This document shows positions 13,361 through 25,900 of a stretch of 64,000 nt of DNA, one piece after another. The stretch lies in NCBI GenBank assembly GCA_032622095.1, contig CP136067.1:76596705-76660704 (forward strand), written 5' to 3'. The DNA is from Siphonodentalium dalli (taxonomy: Eukaryota; Mollusca; Scaphopoda; Gadilida; Siphonodentaliidae). The notes under the pieces are model-generated. The model saw only the letters and a program-made list of their open reading frames with translations, had not been told where the DNA came from and searched no databases. Numbering within the stretch: the first letter of the stretch is position 1; every line of letters starts with the position of its first letter. The translations under genes and the position numbers were made by a program.

Positions 13361-13994
13361 GTATTTAGGTCGCCTATATGAGGCTGTATAAGTTTGATGA
13401 AGTCACCAACAATATATTTTCGCAATTCTGGTGTCCCTTTCCCGGCCTCCTTTGCTCCACCGGAAAACACCATTTTATCAACTTTATCAACACCATTCGA
13501 TTCCTCAAATCAATGATATGCCCGTGTATTAGTTTGTAGGAAAACCGGCGAAAAACTATATTTTATTAATTTGTGTGTCCCATTCCTGACCTGAAGTTCG
13601 AAAATTTTTAACTGCACCATTAACATCCTTATATAATGTGGATTATTCACACAAGCACGGAAGGAAGTCCAATGGCATAAATTAAGCTCATTTTCCAAAC
13701 TTGGTTATCTCTGGTGGTATTCCATCGCTTTCGGGTGCCCGCCTTTCCATTTGGTAAGGCAAATGATGACTTTGCTCAGTTCTTCGAGGCTTGCATGGCA
13801 GTGTGTGTAGTAAATTAAATGTTGTCAACATGTTGATCCAGTAATCATATGCAGTTCTTTGGCAGGATTGCTCAAGCCTGTGGGTTGATTTTGCTGAGTG
13901 ATTGGACTCGCGAGCAATCGGACTCGCATATCAAGCATGTTTCATATTTCCCTGACTCGCGAAGCCGATTGCTCAAGTGTGCGGGGTACGTGAG

Positions 13995-14375
13995 CAGGGG
14001 CGCCGGAAGAGGGGGGCAGAGGGGGCAGCTGACCCCCCTGCCCTAGACAAAGGGGGGGGGGGCGAGCGGGGGCAGGACTTGCCTTTTTTCTGGAGACAGA
14101 AAATGCTTTTTGTGTGTTTAATCTCGTGTTTTTATAGCAAAATGTGACTTTTTTGGTCCAAATACCACCAATTTCACAAGGAATATTAATTTTTTGTCAA
14201 TTTTATCACAAAACGACCATAAAAACCGACAAATACCATTAAAATAGGGATTTTTGCCACAATGAATTTATGGTTATTTTCCCGAGTTTGCGGAGAAAAT
14301 GCCCTTTTTTGCGGAAAAGTGCCCTTTTTGTAGGCTCTGCCCCCCCCCTGCCATTGGATGCTTCCGGCGCCCCTG
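13995..14375. mobile_element. hAT-type MITE, 381 bp
   Basis: Terminal inverted repeats CAGGGGCGCCGGAAG (left) and CTTCCGGCGCCCCTG (right) are perfect over 15 bp. Directly outside lie TACGTGAG (13987-13994) and TACGCGAG (14376-14383), an 8-bp target duplication with one mismatch. An 8-bp duplication and a CAGGGG end are typical of the hAT superfamily. The interior is G-rich on the left and C-rich on the right and codes for nothing, so this is a non-autonomous copy. Confidence 0.85.
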
Positions 14376-14383
14376 TACGCGAG

Positions 14384-16201
14384 CCACATTGCTTCCACTC
14401 AATATGGAATAAATCAAGAATATATCATTCGGTTCAGAATGTGACTGATATTTAGGCCACTATTTTGAATAACTGTATTTTTGTCACCGAAGCAGGTAAT
14501 GAAGGATTGGACAAAATGGACCCTCCCCCGTGGAAATTAACCTGGCACGGTGGGTGGGTACGGGGGGAGGTATTTTCATAACTATAAATACTTTCCGGCA
14601 AATTTCTATAATTGTTCACCAATAACGATGGAAGTGGTGAATGGGTTCCTTTTCTGATTTAATCATCATACATGATTAGGTTGATTTTTCCGTCAACGCA
14701 CTTGAGTATTTTGTAAGTATACATTATGCTCAGTCTCTTGTAATGCTGACTATAATCTTATCAGATTTTCGTGACTCTGGAACTCAGACTCATATGTGAT
14801 GTCTTTATTGACGGGACTCCCTTCATTCCATTGGTCATGTCTCAGACTTGGTGTCATTTCATTGGTTGTGCGCAACAGCTCATTGCAATGCGGAATTCAT
14901 GGTCTATAAAAAAAATTTGTATAATACATAATACATGCGGCATTTTCATAATTCATTATACTCAACAAAATGTAGGATAATAACACAAAATCAGTCATAA
15001 AAATGAAGTCCAGTCTTCTCTGAAGAAACTCAAACATGATAATTCATTTGAGATTTTCATGAAACGACATCTGCCCGTTTGAAGTGAAGGCGGATAAATT
15101 TTCCACCGAACTTCAAAAGGTAACCGCAGTTGTCAATAGATCCCAATAAGTTTGTGCTCACTGTATCTGCCATTGAACTGTCATTTATTATTTCGAGTAA
15201 AATCAAAGAGAATTTGCTGTCAAATATGTTTTCTCTCAAAATTATTCTTTTTCCCGAAGCTTATTATTTTTAATATTTTTATTATTTTGCTAACTCGACA
15301 AAATCATCCAGTCAACGCCATATGTATATATCCAAAACGATGCTTGTTTTGGTCTTCTCTCATCCCAAAATAATGTTAATATTACTGAAAAAGAATATGT
15401 GTAATTTTAACATTGAGTGCAGGCATCACCATGTTTTGAACATGCTTATAAATTTAATTATTGTGAATAGAAATATCGAATATGTGGTGCCGTGATGTTT
15501 CTTCCTTGAATATCGCCGTTGTTAACATCGGGAGTGTAGTAATCCATCCCTGAGTATCGAAGCTGCGAGACACGGCATGATCAGAACACAATTAGTCCTG
15601 ACAATTAGTGACTGTCTAATTTAGTGACTCTATATAGCGATGTTCCATGTTGGAAACTAGGAATCCCAAACATATGATTAATTTTATCAGCGCACGGTTC
15701 GCTATGATGAATGTCACATAATTACAGGGTAGTAGGAACGTCTCATTCTTTGGCTCGGTGAAAAATTACGGTGACAACGGAGCCATGGCGTTCTCAGACG
15801 GGAGCAACTTTGTCAACTCCGATTCTGCTAACTATCTCGTATCAATTATTTACGTGTGCGCGTAGATAAAATATTACTCTGCCATAAATCAAAAGTTGGG
15901 ATAAAATCTCAGCAGGGATCCCCGAGGCCAGACTTACATTCGAATAGAGCAAGTTTGTAGTATTTCGTTGGTGTATACTTGTTATTCGTTTCAATTATAT
16001 CAGCGCAGCTCTCCATAAAAGAAGCGCATACTATTAAACTAAATCATCGTTAGCTCTGAAAGAAACTGCTTATAAATTATGCCCGATTCTATCACAAGAT
16101 TGGCGCACAACATTATTTTCTGTGCACCACGAAATTGAAAGTCCCGAAATACTATATATTATTATAGCATATAGTATTATAGAATATAGAATAAAAATAA
16201 C
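14384..16201. other. Intron 1: nothing recognised
   Basis: No supported exon, RNA gene or clear repeat was found in this 1.8-kb stretch. Confidence 0.5.
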
Positions 16202-16205
16202 TTAA

Positions 16206-16788
16206 AGGGGTACTGTACGCCATTTTCATTAAATTTCCGGTGACAACAACTATCTAATATCGATAATATATAGAAACATAAGTAATTTGAGTCGAAGATG
16301 TATTCTGTAAACGCTCAGATTAATAGGCTATCTTAAAATTTAATAATTTAAAAGTTAATAATTTGATATAAATTGAATTTATGACTGGAGCCATAAAATG
16401 GCGTCAATTAAATTACGAATTTCCGTAATCAAACAAAGTAATTGAGGGATACTGGATTGTTAAACCGATCGCACACACGATCGCTTAAAATATTATGATG
16501 ATACGGGGAGAACACTCAAGCCACTCACTGACTATCGACGATACAATAACTTAAATGATTATATGGGACTAGTATGCCTATAATATAACTTTTATTTGAT
16601 TCATTTGGTTGAAAACTGTACAAAAATTACTCGACAACGACAATTTGTATTTTTGCATTCCGGTAAATTTGTCATCCGTAACACTACTTCGTACTCAACA
16701 GACTTTCAAATAATGAAAAAATTGTTACCTTATTCTCCGACTCGGATACTATAGAAACCAACAACAACATTTGGCGTACAGTACCCCT
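16206..16788. mobile_element. TTAA-flanked MITE (Kolobok-like), 583 bp
   Basis: The ends are AGGGGTACTGTACGCCA and its exact reverse complement TGGCGTACAGTACCCCT, each bordered by TTAA (16202-16205 and 16789-16792). A TTAA target duplication combined with ends starting AGG fits the Kolobok/T2 group better than piggyBac, whose ends normally start CC. No transposase is encoded. The right end lies only 69 bp before the acceptor-exon junction of ETS exon 2, so the element sits where the branch point and upstream intronic signals would be. Confidence 0.85.
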
Positions 16789-16857
16789 TTAAACGAGTCT
16801 CTAAAGAACTACGACCTGTCTTTAAAATATGTCACAAAAGATTTCTCTTTCTTTCAG

Positions 16858-17110
16858 ATAAACTGGCAATCCGGATAAAATCGGAACCACGGGTGGACAA
16901 CTCATATTCAAATTGTACATATAGACAATTAGCAAAATGTAAATTTTCATACCCCATACCGTACGATTACTACGATCACGGTTCTATAAATAGCAACTAT
17001 TCTCAGCCGGCATCTCCTGCGGATTCCACGTGCTCATCGGTGTCCAACCACAGCCCCATTACCAATCTATCTCCACTACGCAGAGACAATTCAGCCGACC
17101 ACCACAGCAG
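16858..17110 (+). CDS. PEA3-group ETS factor, exon 2 of those visible
   Basis: Acceptor TTTCTTTCAG|ATAAAC and donor CACAGCAG|GTGAGT bound an 84-codon open segment. The first two bases complete a split Asp codon from exon 810-888; the last two (AG) are completed by A of exon 22487-22731 to give Arg. Near the N-terminus it reads LAIRIKSEP, which resembles the LPLKIKKEP stretch of vertebrate ETV1, and then KCKFSYPIPYDYYD, resembling the FKFSY..CLYN region of the same proteins. IKSE (Lys about 33 from ATG813) fits the sumoylation consensus psi-K-x-E, and PEA3 proteins are known to be sumoylated. The remainder is Ser/Pro-rich (PASPADSTCSSVSNHSPITN), typical of the disordered middle region and offering several SP sites for proline-directed kinases. 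Confidence 0.85.
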
Positions 17111-17399
17111 GTGAGTGCGTTTACTTTGCCCATACACACATCGAGTAGCGTACACTGCAGTAGACTTCAAAATCCAAAAATCGAATGGAAAACCACACAA
17201 CAGTTTGAGACTTTATTTTCTAGAATAACATTGAAAATAAATAAGGTATTGGCTTCTTAAAAGAATTTTGGAAATTGTCAAATATTTGTTGCCAGTTTAT
17301 GATTTGGCGCTGCGTTAGGTTATATATCGATGGCATCATTTCAATGCAACAAGAGAACGACCGTGTCTGGGCAATGGTCTCTCATTTAATGAAAATTCG

Positions 17400-20395
17400 A
17401 ACCAGAAACACGTCAGGACCACCGGCCCACCACGTGATCCACCAAAACAAACCAAGATACCCGTTAGAACCATCGACACACCAGAATAGCAACAAACCAG
17501 TTAGCACGCAAGAACCACCGACCCATGACACGATCTACATATACAAACCAGGTAGCACGTCAAACCCACCGACCCATGACACATGATCTACATATACAAA
17601 CCAGGTAACACGTCAGAACCACCGACCCAACATAAGAACCACAAACAAGTTTAGGCACGCAACAACCACCGACCATCACATGATCTACCAATACAAACCA
17701 GGATACACTTCAGAACCACCAACCCACCATACAAACAACAAACCACAAACCAGTAGGCACACAAGAATCACCGACCCATCACATGATATACTAACACAAA
17801 GCAGGTGAAACATCAGAACACCGACCCACCACATGATCTACAAACACAAAATATGTAACACATCAGAACCACCGACCCACCACATGATGTATAAACACAA
17901 AATTATATGTGATCCACCTACCCATATATGCAGATATATGCAGAATCAGCAATCCATCATCCAGATAGAACGCAGGAACCATCAACCACTAACTGATCAT
18001 CTAACGCAAACAAAGATATATACACGCCATCTCAACAACCGACCCATCCCATGAACTACCAACACAAACCAGGCAACACGTCAAAACCAACGACCTACCC
18101 CAGGTACTACCAATACAAACCATGAACATGCATGTCAGAACAACCGTAACACAAGCCGGTAACACGTCAGACCCACCGACCCACCAGGAACTACCAAACC
18201 AAGCCCGGTAACACGTCAGACCCACCGACCCTCACAGGAGCTACCAACACAAACCCGGTAACACATCAGACACACCGACCCTCACAGGAACTACCAACAC
18301 AAACCAGGTAACACATCAGACCCACCGACCCTCACAGGAACTACCAACACAAGCCCGGTAACACGTCAGACCCACCGACCCACCAGGAACTACCAACACA
18401 AGTCCGATAACACGTCAGACCCACCGACCCTCACAGGAGCTACCAACACAAACCAGGTAACACATCAGACACACCGACCCTCACAGGAGCTACCAACACA
18501 AACCAGGTAACACATCAGACACACCGACCCTCACAGGAACTACCAACACAACCCCGGTAACACATCAGACACACCGACCCTCACAGGAGCTACCAACACA
18601 AACCAGGTAACACATCAGACACACCGACCCTCACAGGAGCTACCAACACAAGCCAGGTAACACATCAGACACACCGACCTTCACAGGAACTACCAACACA
18701 AACCAGGTAACACATCAGACACACCGACCCACCAGGAACTACCAACACAAATCAGGTAACACATCAGACACACCGACCCTCACAGGAACTACCAACACAA
18801 ATCAGGTAACACATCAGACACACCGACCCACCAGGAACTACCAACACAAATCAGGTAACACATCAGACACACCGACCCTCACTGGAACTACCAACACAAA
18901 CCAGGTAACACATCAGATACACCGACCCTCACAGGAACTACCAACACAAACCAGGCAACACATCAGACACACCGACCCTCACAGGAACTACCAACACAAG
19001 CCAGGTAACACATCAGACACACCGACCCTCACAGGAACTACCAACACAAGCCAGGTAACACATCAGACACACCGACCCTCACAGGAACTACCAACACAAA
19101 CCAGGTAACACATCAGACACACCGACCCTCACAGGAACTAACAACACAAGCCAGGTAACACATCAGACACACCGACCCTCACAGGAACTACCAACACAAA
19201 CCAGGTAACACATCAGACACACCGACCCACCAGGAACTACCAACACAAATCAGGTAACACATCAGACACACCGACCCTCACAGGAACTACCAACACAAAT
19301 CAGGTAACACATCAGACACACCGACCCTCACAGGAACTACCAACACAAACCAGGTAACACATCAGACACACCTACCCACCAGGAACTACCAACACAAATC
19401 AGATTACACATCAGACACACCGACCCTCTCAGGAACTGCCAACAGAAATCAGGCAACACATCAAAACCAACGACCTACCCCGGGTACTACCAATATAAAC
19501 CATTAACATGCACGTCAGAACAACCATAACACAAACCAGGTAACACGTCAGACCCACCGACCCACCAGGAACTACCAACACAAACCAGGTAACACATCAG
19601 ACCCACCGACCCTCACAGGAACTACCAACACAAATCAGATTACACATCAGACCCACCGACCCTCACAGGAACTGCCAACACAAATCAGATTACACATCAG
19701 ACCCACCGACCCTCACAGGAACTACCAACACAAATCAGATTACACATCAGACACACCGACCCTCACAGGAACTACCAACACAAACCAGGTAACACGTCAG
19801 ACACACCGACCCTCACATGAGCTACCAACACAAACCAGGTAACACATCAGACACACCGACCCTCACAGGAACTACCAACACAAATCAGGTAACACATCAG
19901 ACACACCGACCCTCACAGGAGCTACCAACACAAACCAGGTAACACATCAGACACACCGACCCACCAGGAACTACCAACACAAACCAGGTAACACATTAGA
20001 CACACCGACCCTCACAGGAACTACCAACACAAGCCAGGTAACACATCAGACCCACCGACCCTCACAGGAACTACCAACACACATCAGGTAACACATCAGA
20101 CACACCTACCCTCACAGGAACTACCAACACAAACCAGGTAACACATCAGACCCACCGACCCACACAGGAACTACCAACACAAATCAGATTACACATCAGA
20201 CACACCGACCCTCACATGAACCACAGCATAAAACTTGAAAAACGTCAGAACCACGGACCCACTCCAGATACTACCAACATAAACCATGGAGCATATGATC
20301 TATTAACACAAACCATCAACATGCCCGTCAGAACACCCGACTCAAACCAGGTACTATCAACACAAACCAGGTAACCCATCAGAGCACCGACCCAA
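17400..20395. repeat. 3-kb minisatellite, ~50-bp unit, in intron 2
   Basis: Units read CAGGTAACACATCAGACACA then CCGACCCTCACAGGAACTACCAACACAAAC (50 bp), with a common 47-bp variant in which CCTCACAGG is replaced by CACCAGG. The left 1 kb is degenerate, the core from about 18150 to 20200 is regular. About 55-60 units are present. Unit length is not a multiple of three and no frame stays open, so it is non-coding. Nearly every unit contains CAG|GTAACA, a fair splice-donor match, and it begins only 290 bp after the true donor of exon 2. Confidence 0.95.
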
Positions 20396-20399
20396 ATAA

Positions 20400-22486
20400 A
20401 TAATTACTAGATTTAATTACATCAAACTCTTTTCAGAAAACACTGGGGCGAATTTTAATGTTTTTGTTTTATTCTTCCTAACATAAATGGTCATAGTCAG
20501 TTCAAGATATTGAAAGCAGTATCGTGTCTTATATAATACAAACAGACCGATTAAAGGGTTACAGAAACGTAATTTGACAGTTATTAGGGCATGAGGAAAG
20601 AGTTGTGTTGGGGGTTATTGTCGTTTCAGTGGCTAGTCCATATCGGCAATAAAATGCCATACTGTACCAGTTTTTATTCCCCGAACAACCCTGGAACAAC
20701 TGTCAATGTGTCATCGCTGACGTCCATGCAGCCAACTAGGTTAGATATTCTTGAGTAACTCTCAAGAAACCTTTGTACAATCTAGAGCGTGATGTATTTC
20801 ACCACGATGGCTGCGTGCATGTCCTTTGCGTGACATAGAAACCAGACCGGCAGTGTCCCTTGTGCGTGGTCATTGTGCTGATCTCCAGTTACAAATTAGC
20901 ACGATTGGTGGACATCATTACTCAAACCTATACATTCGTGTTCAAGACTTCCACGCTGTCCAATTAATATATGTATGCCTATCTGTATACTGCGATCATT
21001 ATGTCTATACAATCACCCCTTATCCGTCGTGCATGTTGTGCAGAATCATGTAGGGGCGTGCTACAGTCGATATTCACCTGAGCAACATTTTTAATAACGA
21101 GGTGACATTACTGGTGAACACCTGAGAACTGGATAATATATATTATGTTTCGTGACGGATGATGCTCACCAGCGCGTGTTCAATGCTAACTCGTCTTCAC
21201 AAATGTCGATTATTTGAGTTACATGGCCCAAAAGTGATAATTCTCTTTAGTGATGTCATGTCACACTAATTTCGAGCTGAGTTGACCAATATCGAAATTG
21301 AAGCAGATGTAATGTGACCTTATGAGAACAGACCGGAACGTCACGTTTTCTATATAGAAAATTCAACTGGGAACTGCTCGTCCGCATGTGACGTGTCGTG
21401 ACTATATGTTTATGCATATGAAGAAATAGAAGTCATTCCTGTCACGTAAATATCAGACCAATGTCATGAAAGCTGTGTTGTGACACAAGTTTATATGTCC
21501 TTGCTGTGTCTTTTCACAATGCCATACACAACGAATGAAATTATTACCGGGGGGGGGGCTTGACAAACGTCCTTTAATTTGATGCGAATTATAATGATGA
21601 CTTAGCTCAATCCATCGTCTCTCAATCTATGGCAGAAACCATGATCGTCGTTGCGAAATTAAGTGCCACAGAAGAGAGCCTTCAAATTGGTATTAATCAT
21701 AATTTTCGCAATGTTCACGAAAACCATGGGTGGTATACTGTCGATATATTACCATCCTTACCCCGGGCCATTTTAATAGTAGTCTGCCCTCAAACTCAGC
21801 AAGAGTACTAGGCTGGTTCGTTCCATGCTTTTTGTTTCCATGGACACGGAATTATAATTGTTGATAGATTGGGAAATACGACATTTGGAGCACGGTCTAA
21901 TGGTGGGGTTTCTGCTATAATAATAGGCTTGATTATGCGACAAAAGTCATAGAAAAGTGCGGGAAACAATTCCACTTCGCATATCTATATGTCTCGTAGT
22001 TGTGGGATCTTGTTTATGGTGGGCTCGTGATTGAACGGTTCGCACCGACCCAAATTCTCATATAATGAAAGTATTTTTCACAATTGCTGTATTTTCAATA
22101 TATTATCTCTTGTATGCGTCAACGATCGAAGCTAAACAAATCATTAGAAATTTGTAGTTGATATCTTATTCGTTTAATAAATTAGTAGCTTTGGCAGAGT
22201 CGATGTCCAAATTTCCTTCTGTGCCATATTGGGGGCTTTGGGAGAACCAGATATCTATCGTTTCAAATCCAGTTCCATTCAGAAATATTTAGAATGTTAA
22301 TTTAAGCTTTTTTTTAACTACTTGAACAACCATAACATATACATTATATTCAAACACAATTCGAGTCGCCCTGTGGATTCGGTAATGACTTGTGCCTGCA
22401 TAAAGATACTGGATGGAGTATCTATCGTATGTGGTATCACATGCATGATTGGAAACACACCTTCTATCTCCAATATTTGTTTTCAG
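20400..22486. other. Intron 2, last part: nothing recognised
   Basis: No supported features apart from a G9 run near 21551. Short frames only. Confidence 0.5.
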
Positions 22487-22731
22487 ATCACCAGAAACTA
22501 CTTGTCGGACCGAACTAACCAAACTCACTCCATTGGGACCTCACAACCATGAGCAAGGAAACCAACGGATGCATCCATACTTCCATCGTCATCTCCTCAG
22601 CCCCGCCCATCAACCACGCCCTCGGTGTGGCTCTGCTTCATCTCAGACGATGGAGTTTCACAACTATAGAGAATATAATGATAGCAATTCGGGTGTGAAA
22701 CGTGAAACACGGGAATCGGTTTATGAGAAGA
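22487..22731 (+). CDS. PEA3-group ETS factor, exon 3 of those visible
   Basis: Acceptor TTTGTTTTCAG|ATCACC and donor GAGAAGA|GTAAGT. The first A completes the split Arg codon, the last A is joined to AC of the next exon to give Asn; both phases fit. The 81 complete codons encode a polar, His/Pro/Ser/Thr-rich segment (HPYFHRHLLSPAHQPRPRCG) and end with YNDSNSGVKRETRESVYEK. VKRE is a second psi-K-x-E sumoylation consensus (Lys about 181 from ATG813), placed shortly before the ETS domain just as vertebrate PEA3 proteins carry an IKQEP site there. This region is expected to be disordered and to tune activity rather than bind DNA. Similarity to known proteins is weak; the exon is supported by splice sites, phase and position. 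Confidence 0.8.
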
Positions 22732-22733
22732 GT

Positions 22734-24689
22734 AAGTATGTCTATCCACATGTTGAATATATTTGAACATATACACACTTGCCAACATTATCGACTGCAT
22801 CAATCAGAAGAAACAAATCGTCAGACTACTTCATCAAAACCAACAAATATGTAGCCAATATCCGGCACTTTCAAGTCTAAATGTAACTCAATGAGTCACC
22901 CATATATCATGCATATGCTCATGTTAAAATGGACGTTAATTTCGTTGAGTTCCTTGGAGTTTTGATGTTTTGGTGCAATGTGGTCTCGTACCTGTTGTAC
23001 GACGCAACAGCATCACATTCCTTATATATTTAGACTCAACTGCATGGATGTATAAACGAGCATTCTGTATGTGTATTACTCGCGCGTTACACGATGATGT
23101 CATGTTTCACATGATATGGTAACACGCCAGAGGTCTCAGCGCGACGTTACTTTCATTGTTGTTTAAAAGTAAGCACATTGTCTGCGCCGAAGCAGGAAGT
23201 TGATAGCTTGTGATAAATACGATGGCATGGTTTGTTATGCATATTTAGATATCGTCAGCAACAACTTTTGAGCTTTCTTATACATCTCAGTCATCATATG
23301 TCAAATTCCAAGGATCTTTGGTGTGATTATGAACCACCATGGTTTAGTTCATTCATCTGTTGCAGAGTTATGGCCCTTTAGTAAGAAAAAAATCTATGCC
23401 AACCTATAATTGGTATCTCTGGCATCTTATAGGTGTTATGTTTGAATGATCGTAATTATGCTCATGCGGCAGAATGAGGCGAACAATATTCACATGCATG
23501 TAACATGTTTTGTCCATTCACTTCTGGTGTTATGACACTTATGGTGTAAAATACGTCCATGTATGTTCTTCATCTTAGTTCGGATCTGAATGGTCTTTAG
23601 TGTAGCCATAATCGAAAATGAGATGAAGTAACTATGCCCACATGCAACAAGTGTTGTCCGGTAATCGCCGGATTGCGACATCTTTCGAATTATGCCGCCT
23701 CATAAAAGTATTGAACCTCAGCGAAAAAGCCAAATTTGCGGGGAATATTCTGCGCACTGCACTTATAGTTTTAAAATAGTTTAAAAAAAATAATTCCTGC
23801 CTCCAATTGACATCATCACACTTAATAAATATGACTGGGTGAGTCTCGATTAGGACGAATATGAACAGTTCAATCCATGTGTAAACCTGACTTACTATAT
23901 ATAGACAATGGGCAAAGCTTGACAAACGCTGCTTTGAGGGTTACGCCCTTTTCGCATCACCTACGAGATCATTATAATATACCAGCTATATACTTAGGGT
24001 CATGTATCTTTGATATCTGAATTGTATTGTAAAGTCCAATTAATGCATTCTTTTTATTTTTTCCCTTTCGCCAGTTTCTGATAATCTCAGATTCTCTAAT
24101 AATGAATTGCAAATGAGTCTACCGGAAGCGGCTTGGATTACAAGGGGAAGTAATTTGCGTGCCCGTATGATTGACACTAGAGAACGCAGCTTGAGCAGTT
24201 GATTTCTCTGTGTTTAATTGCATCGCCTCTAATCGCGTTAGTTCTATGTGCTGCATTAACACAATGCTGGGGTTTCGACCTCTGTTCTGACACAGTTAGA
24301 ACTGAGACATCAATCGGAGGTGTCTCGATGTTAGGTATCCGCTGTAAGGTACATTATTGAGCAGTTATTCAAGACAGCCCTCTTATCTTGATTCAACTGG
24401 ATATACAAATGTTGTTCTTTAGAAAAATTTGGCATTTGTATTGTAATGATCAACTGATGACCGGCGTCGTCCCCTTTGTGAATACCGATATACAGGCATG
24501 TATATGCAGTTTATTTGAATCTGTTGGGCGTTTTTGTACAAGTTCATAATTATTATTAGCATCACAAACTATATACGTGTATCAAGTACAGACACTAGTG
24601 GACATGCAAGTTATGACCTTCTATATTTTAAATCATTCCAAGGTGATTTGAGTATCTTACCATATCAGCTAGAGGTCCCGGTGCCTCAG
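22734..24689. other. Intron 3, first part: nothing recognised
   Basis: No supported features in about 2 kb; open frames are short and of random composition. Confidence 0.5.
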
Positions 24690-25900
24690 TTGGTAATATA
24701 CATGACGTATTAGGCAAACATAAGCGGTCCAGATTCCCTCAGTACTTGGTTCTTAACTTCGACTCGACTATGAAAAGACCCTCCGTATTTGTCATTGATA
24801 AGACACTTCAAAGTATTGCCGGCCAATTGAAATCTGTCAAACCGATCATGACAGGGCCAGTAACTGGCTCTCTCCCCCTGATTAAATGTTGAATGCTTTG
24901 TTGCAGTTAACAGCTACGACACAAACACCAGTCACGGTTGCTCCTCATAAAACATTGAATATTAGCAGAGCAGTTTTGAGAACCCGCGATCTATCCGAGT
25001 CGGAGATATCCGCTGAGTAGCCACCACAGGGCGTTACTGATGTTCGCAGATGTTCTAAGACAGTTATTGGACTAAAAGTTCCTTTGCATAGTTATCTTTT
25101 GACTTTCAATCGGCGCGAACATCCCTTACGATATTTTAAATGTCATGGGTATGGCCAGGAACATTGTAAAAGTAAAGAAACCATATATGCACGATGTGCT
25201 GGTTCTAAACTAAAATAGTGCTCAAACTGTCAAGGTTCACATGCTGCAATAGATCATTCACGTCCCACATGGGGCTATGAATACAAAATTAAACGGTGTA
25301 AGGCTGAAAAACGTCTATTGACGATGCAACTTTTGCTCACAAACAATCCACTCAAGTTGACCCAGTTACTGCAACACAATCTATTCTCAACAAAAGTCGC
25401 CTGTTGCTTCGAAAAAATAAATCGCTAAAGTGACTCCAACGACTCTCGGAAAGAGGGGTACATATTTTAACTATCAAAATTTGACCAGATTCTTGACGAG
25501 GAACGATTAACTCTACAAGGCACCAAACAGTATTTGTGATTGAGGCTGTCGGTTGGGGGAAAGATGACAATCTTATGTCTCACTCACCCGACCGCCGGCT
25601 TGACGCACGATAAAGGTTCATGTGCGATTCATCAAATATTATAAATACCGTATCAGTGCAAAGTCAGATGGTAAATTCGTGTTATTTATTTCCTATTTAT
25701 TACGTATTCTTGTTATATTTTATACGTTTATAGTATTCTTGCACACTTGTCAGTTCTTGAATTTATATTCCTGACTCCAGTGGAAACATTCCTCTTGGGT
25801 GCTTTTATTTGTACCTAGCTCATTGCTTTCATCTAATCCGCTGGGATATGGCCTAGTGGCTAAAAAAGACGTTAAACACTCAATCAGTCAATCAATCAAC
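24690..25900 (+). mobile_element. Decayed non-LTR retrotransposon: ORF1 (gag-like) remnant plus 3' tail
   Basis: Translation from 24722 gives FPQYLVLNFDSTMKRPSVF.., stopping at 24889. A second frame from about 24899 gives VTVAPHKTLNISRAVLRTRD, then after a stop QGVTDVRRC.., YLLTFNRREHPLRYFKCHGY, CSNCQGSHAA and SRPTWGYEYKI. This order (N-terminal fold, 'VTV.PH.TLN.SRGVVRS.DL' block, 'GVT.VRR' block, then CCHC knuckles and a P-W motif) is that of gag-like ORF1 proteins of Jockey-type LINEs. Decay is clear: one frameshift, two in-frame stops, the first knuckle Cys is Tyr, and the segment before the knuckles is shortened. No reverse transcriptase follows. A terminal GATATGGCCTAGTGGC..GACGTTAAACACTC ending in repeated TCAA units (25835-25900) looks like a LINE 3' end, so the copy is internally deleted or two fragments abut. 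Confidence 0.75.

Noticed and set aside
17400-20395. CRISPR-like array
   Set aside because: Units are contiguous without unique spacers, in a eukaryotic intron; it is a minisatellite.
24670-24735. tRNA-like text (GGTGCCTCAGTTGGTAAT..GGTCCAGATTCCC)
   Set aside because: Box B is poor and the segment overlaps the start of the LINE ORF1 similarity.
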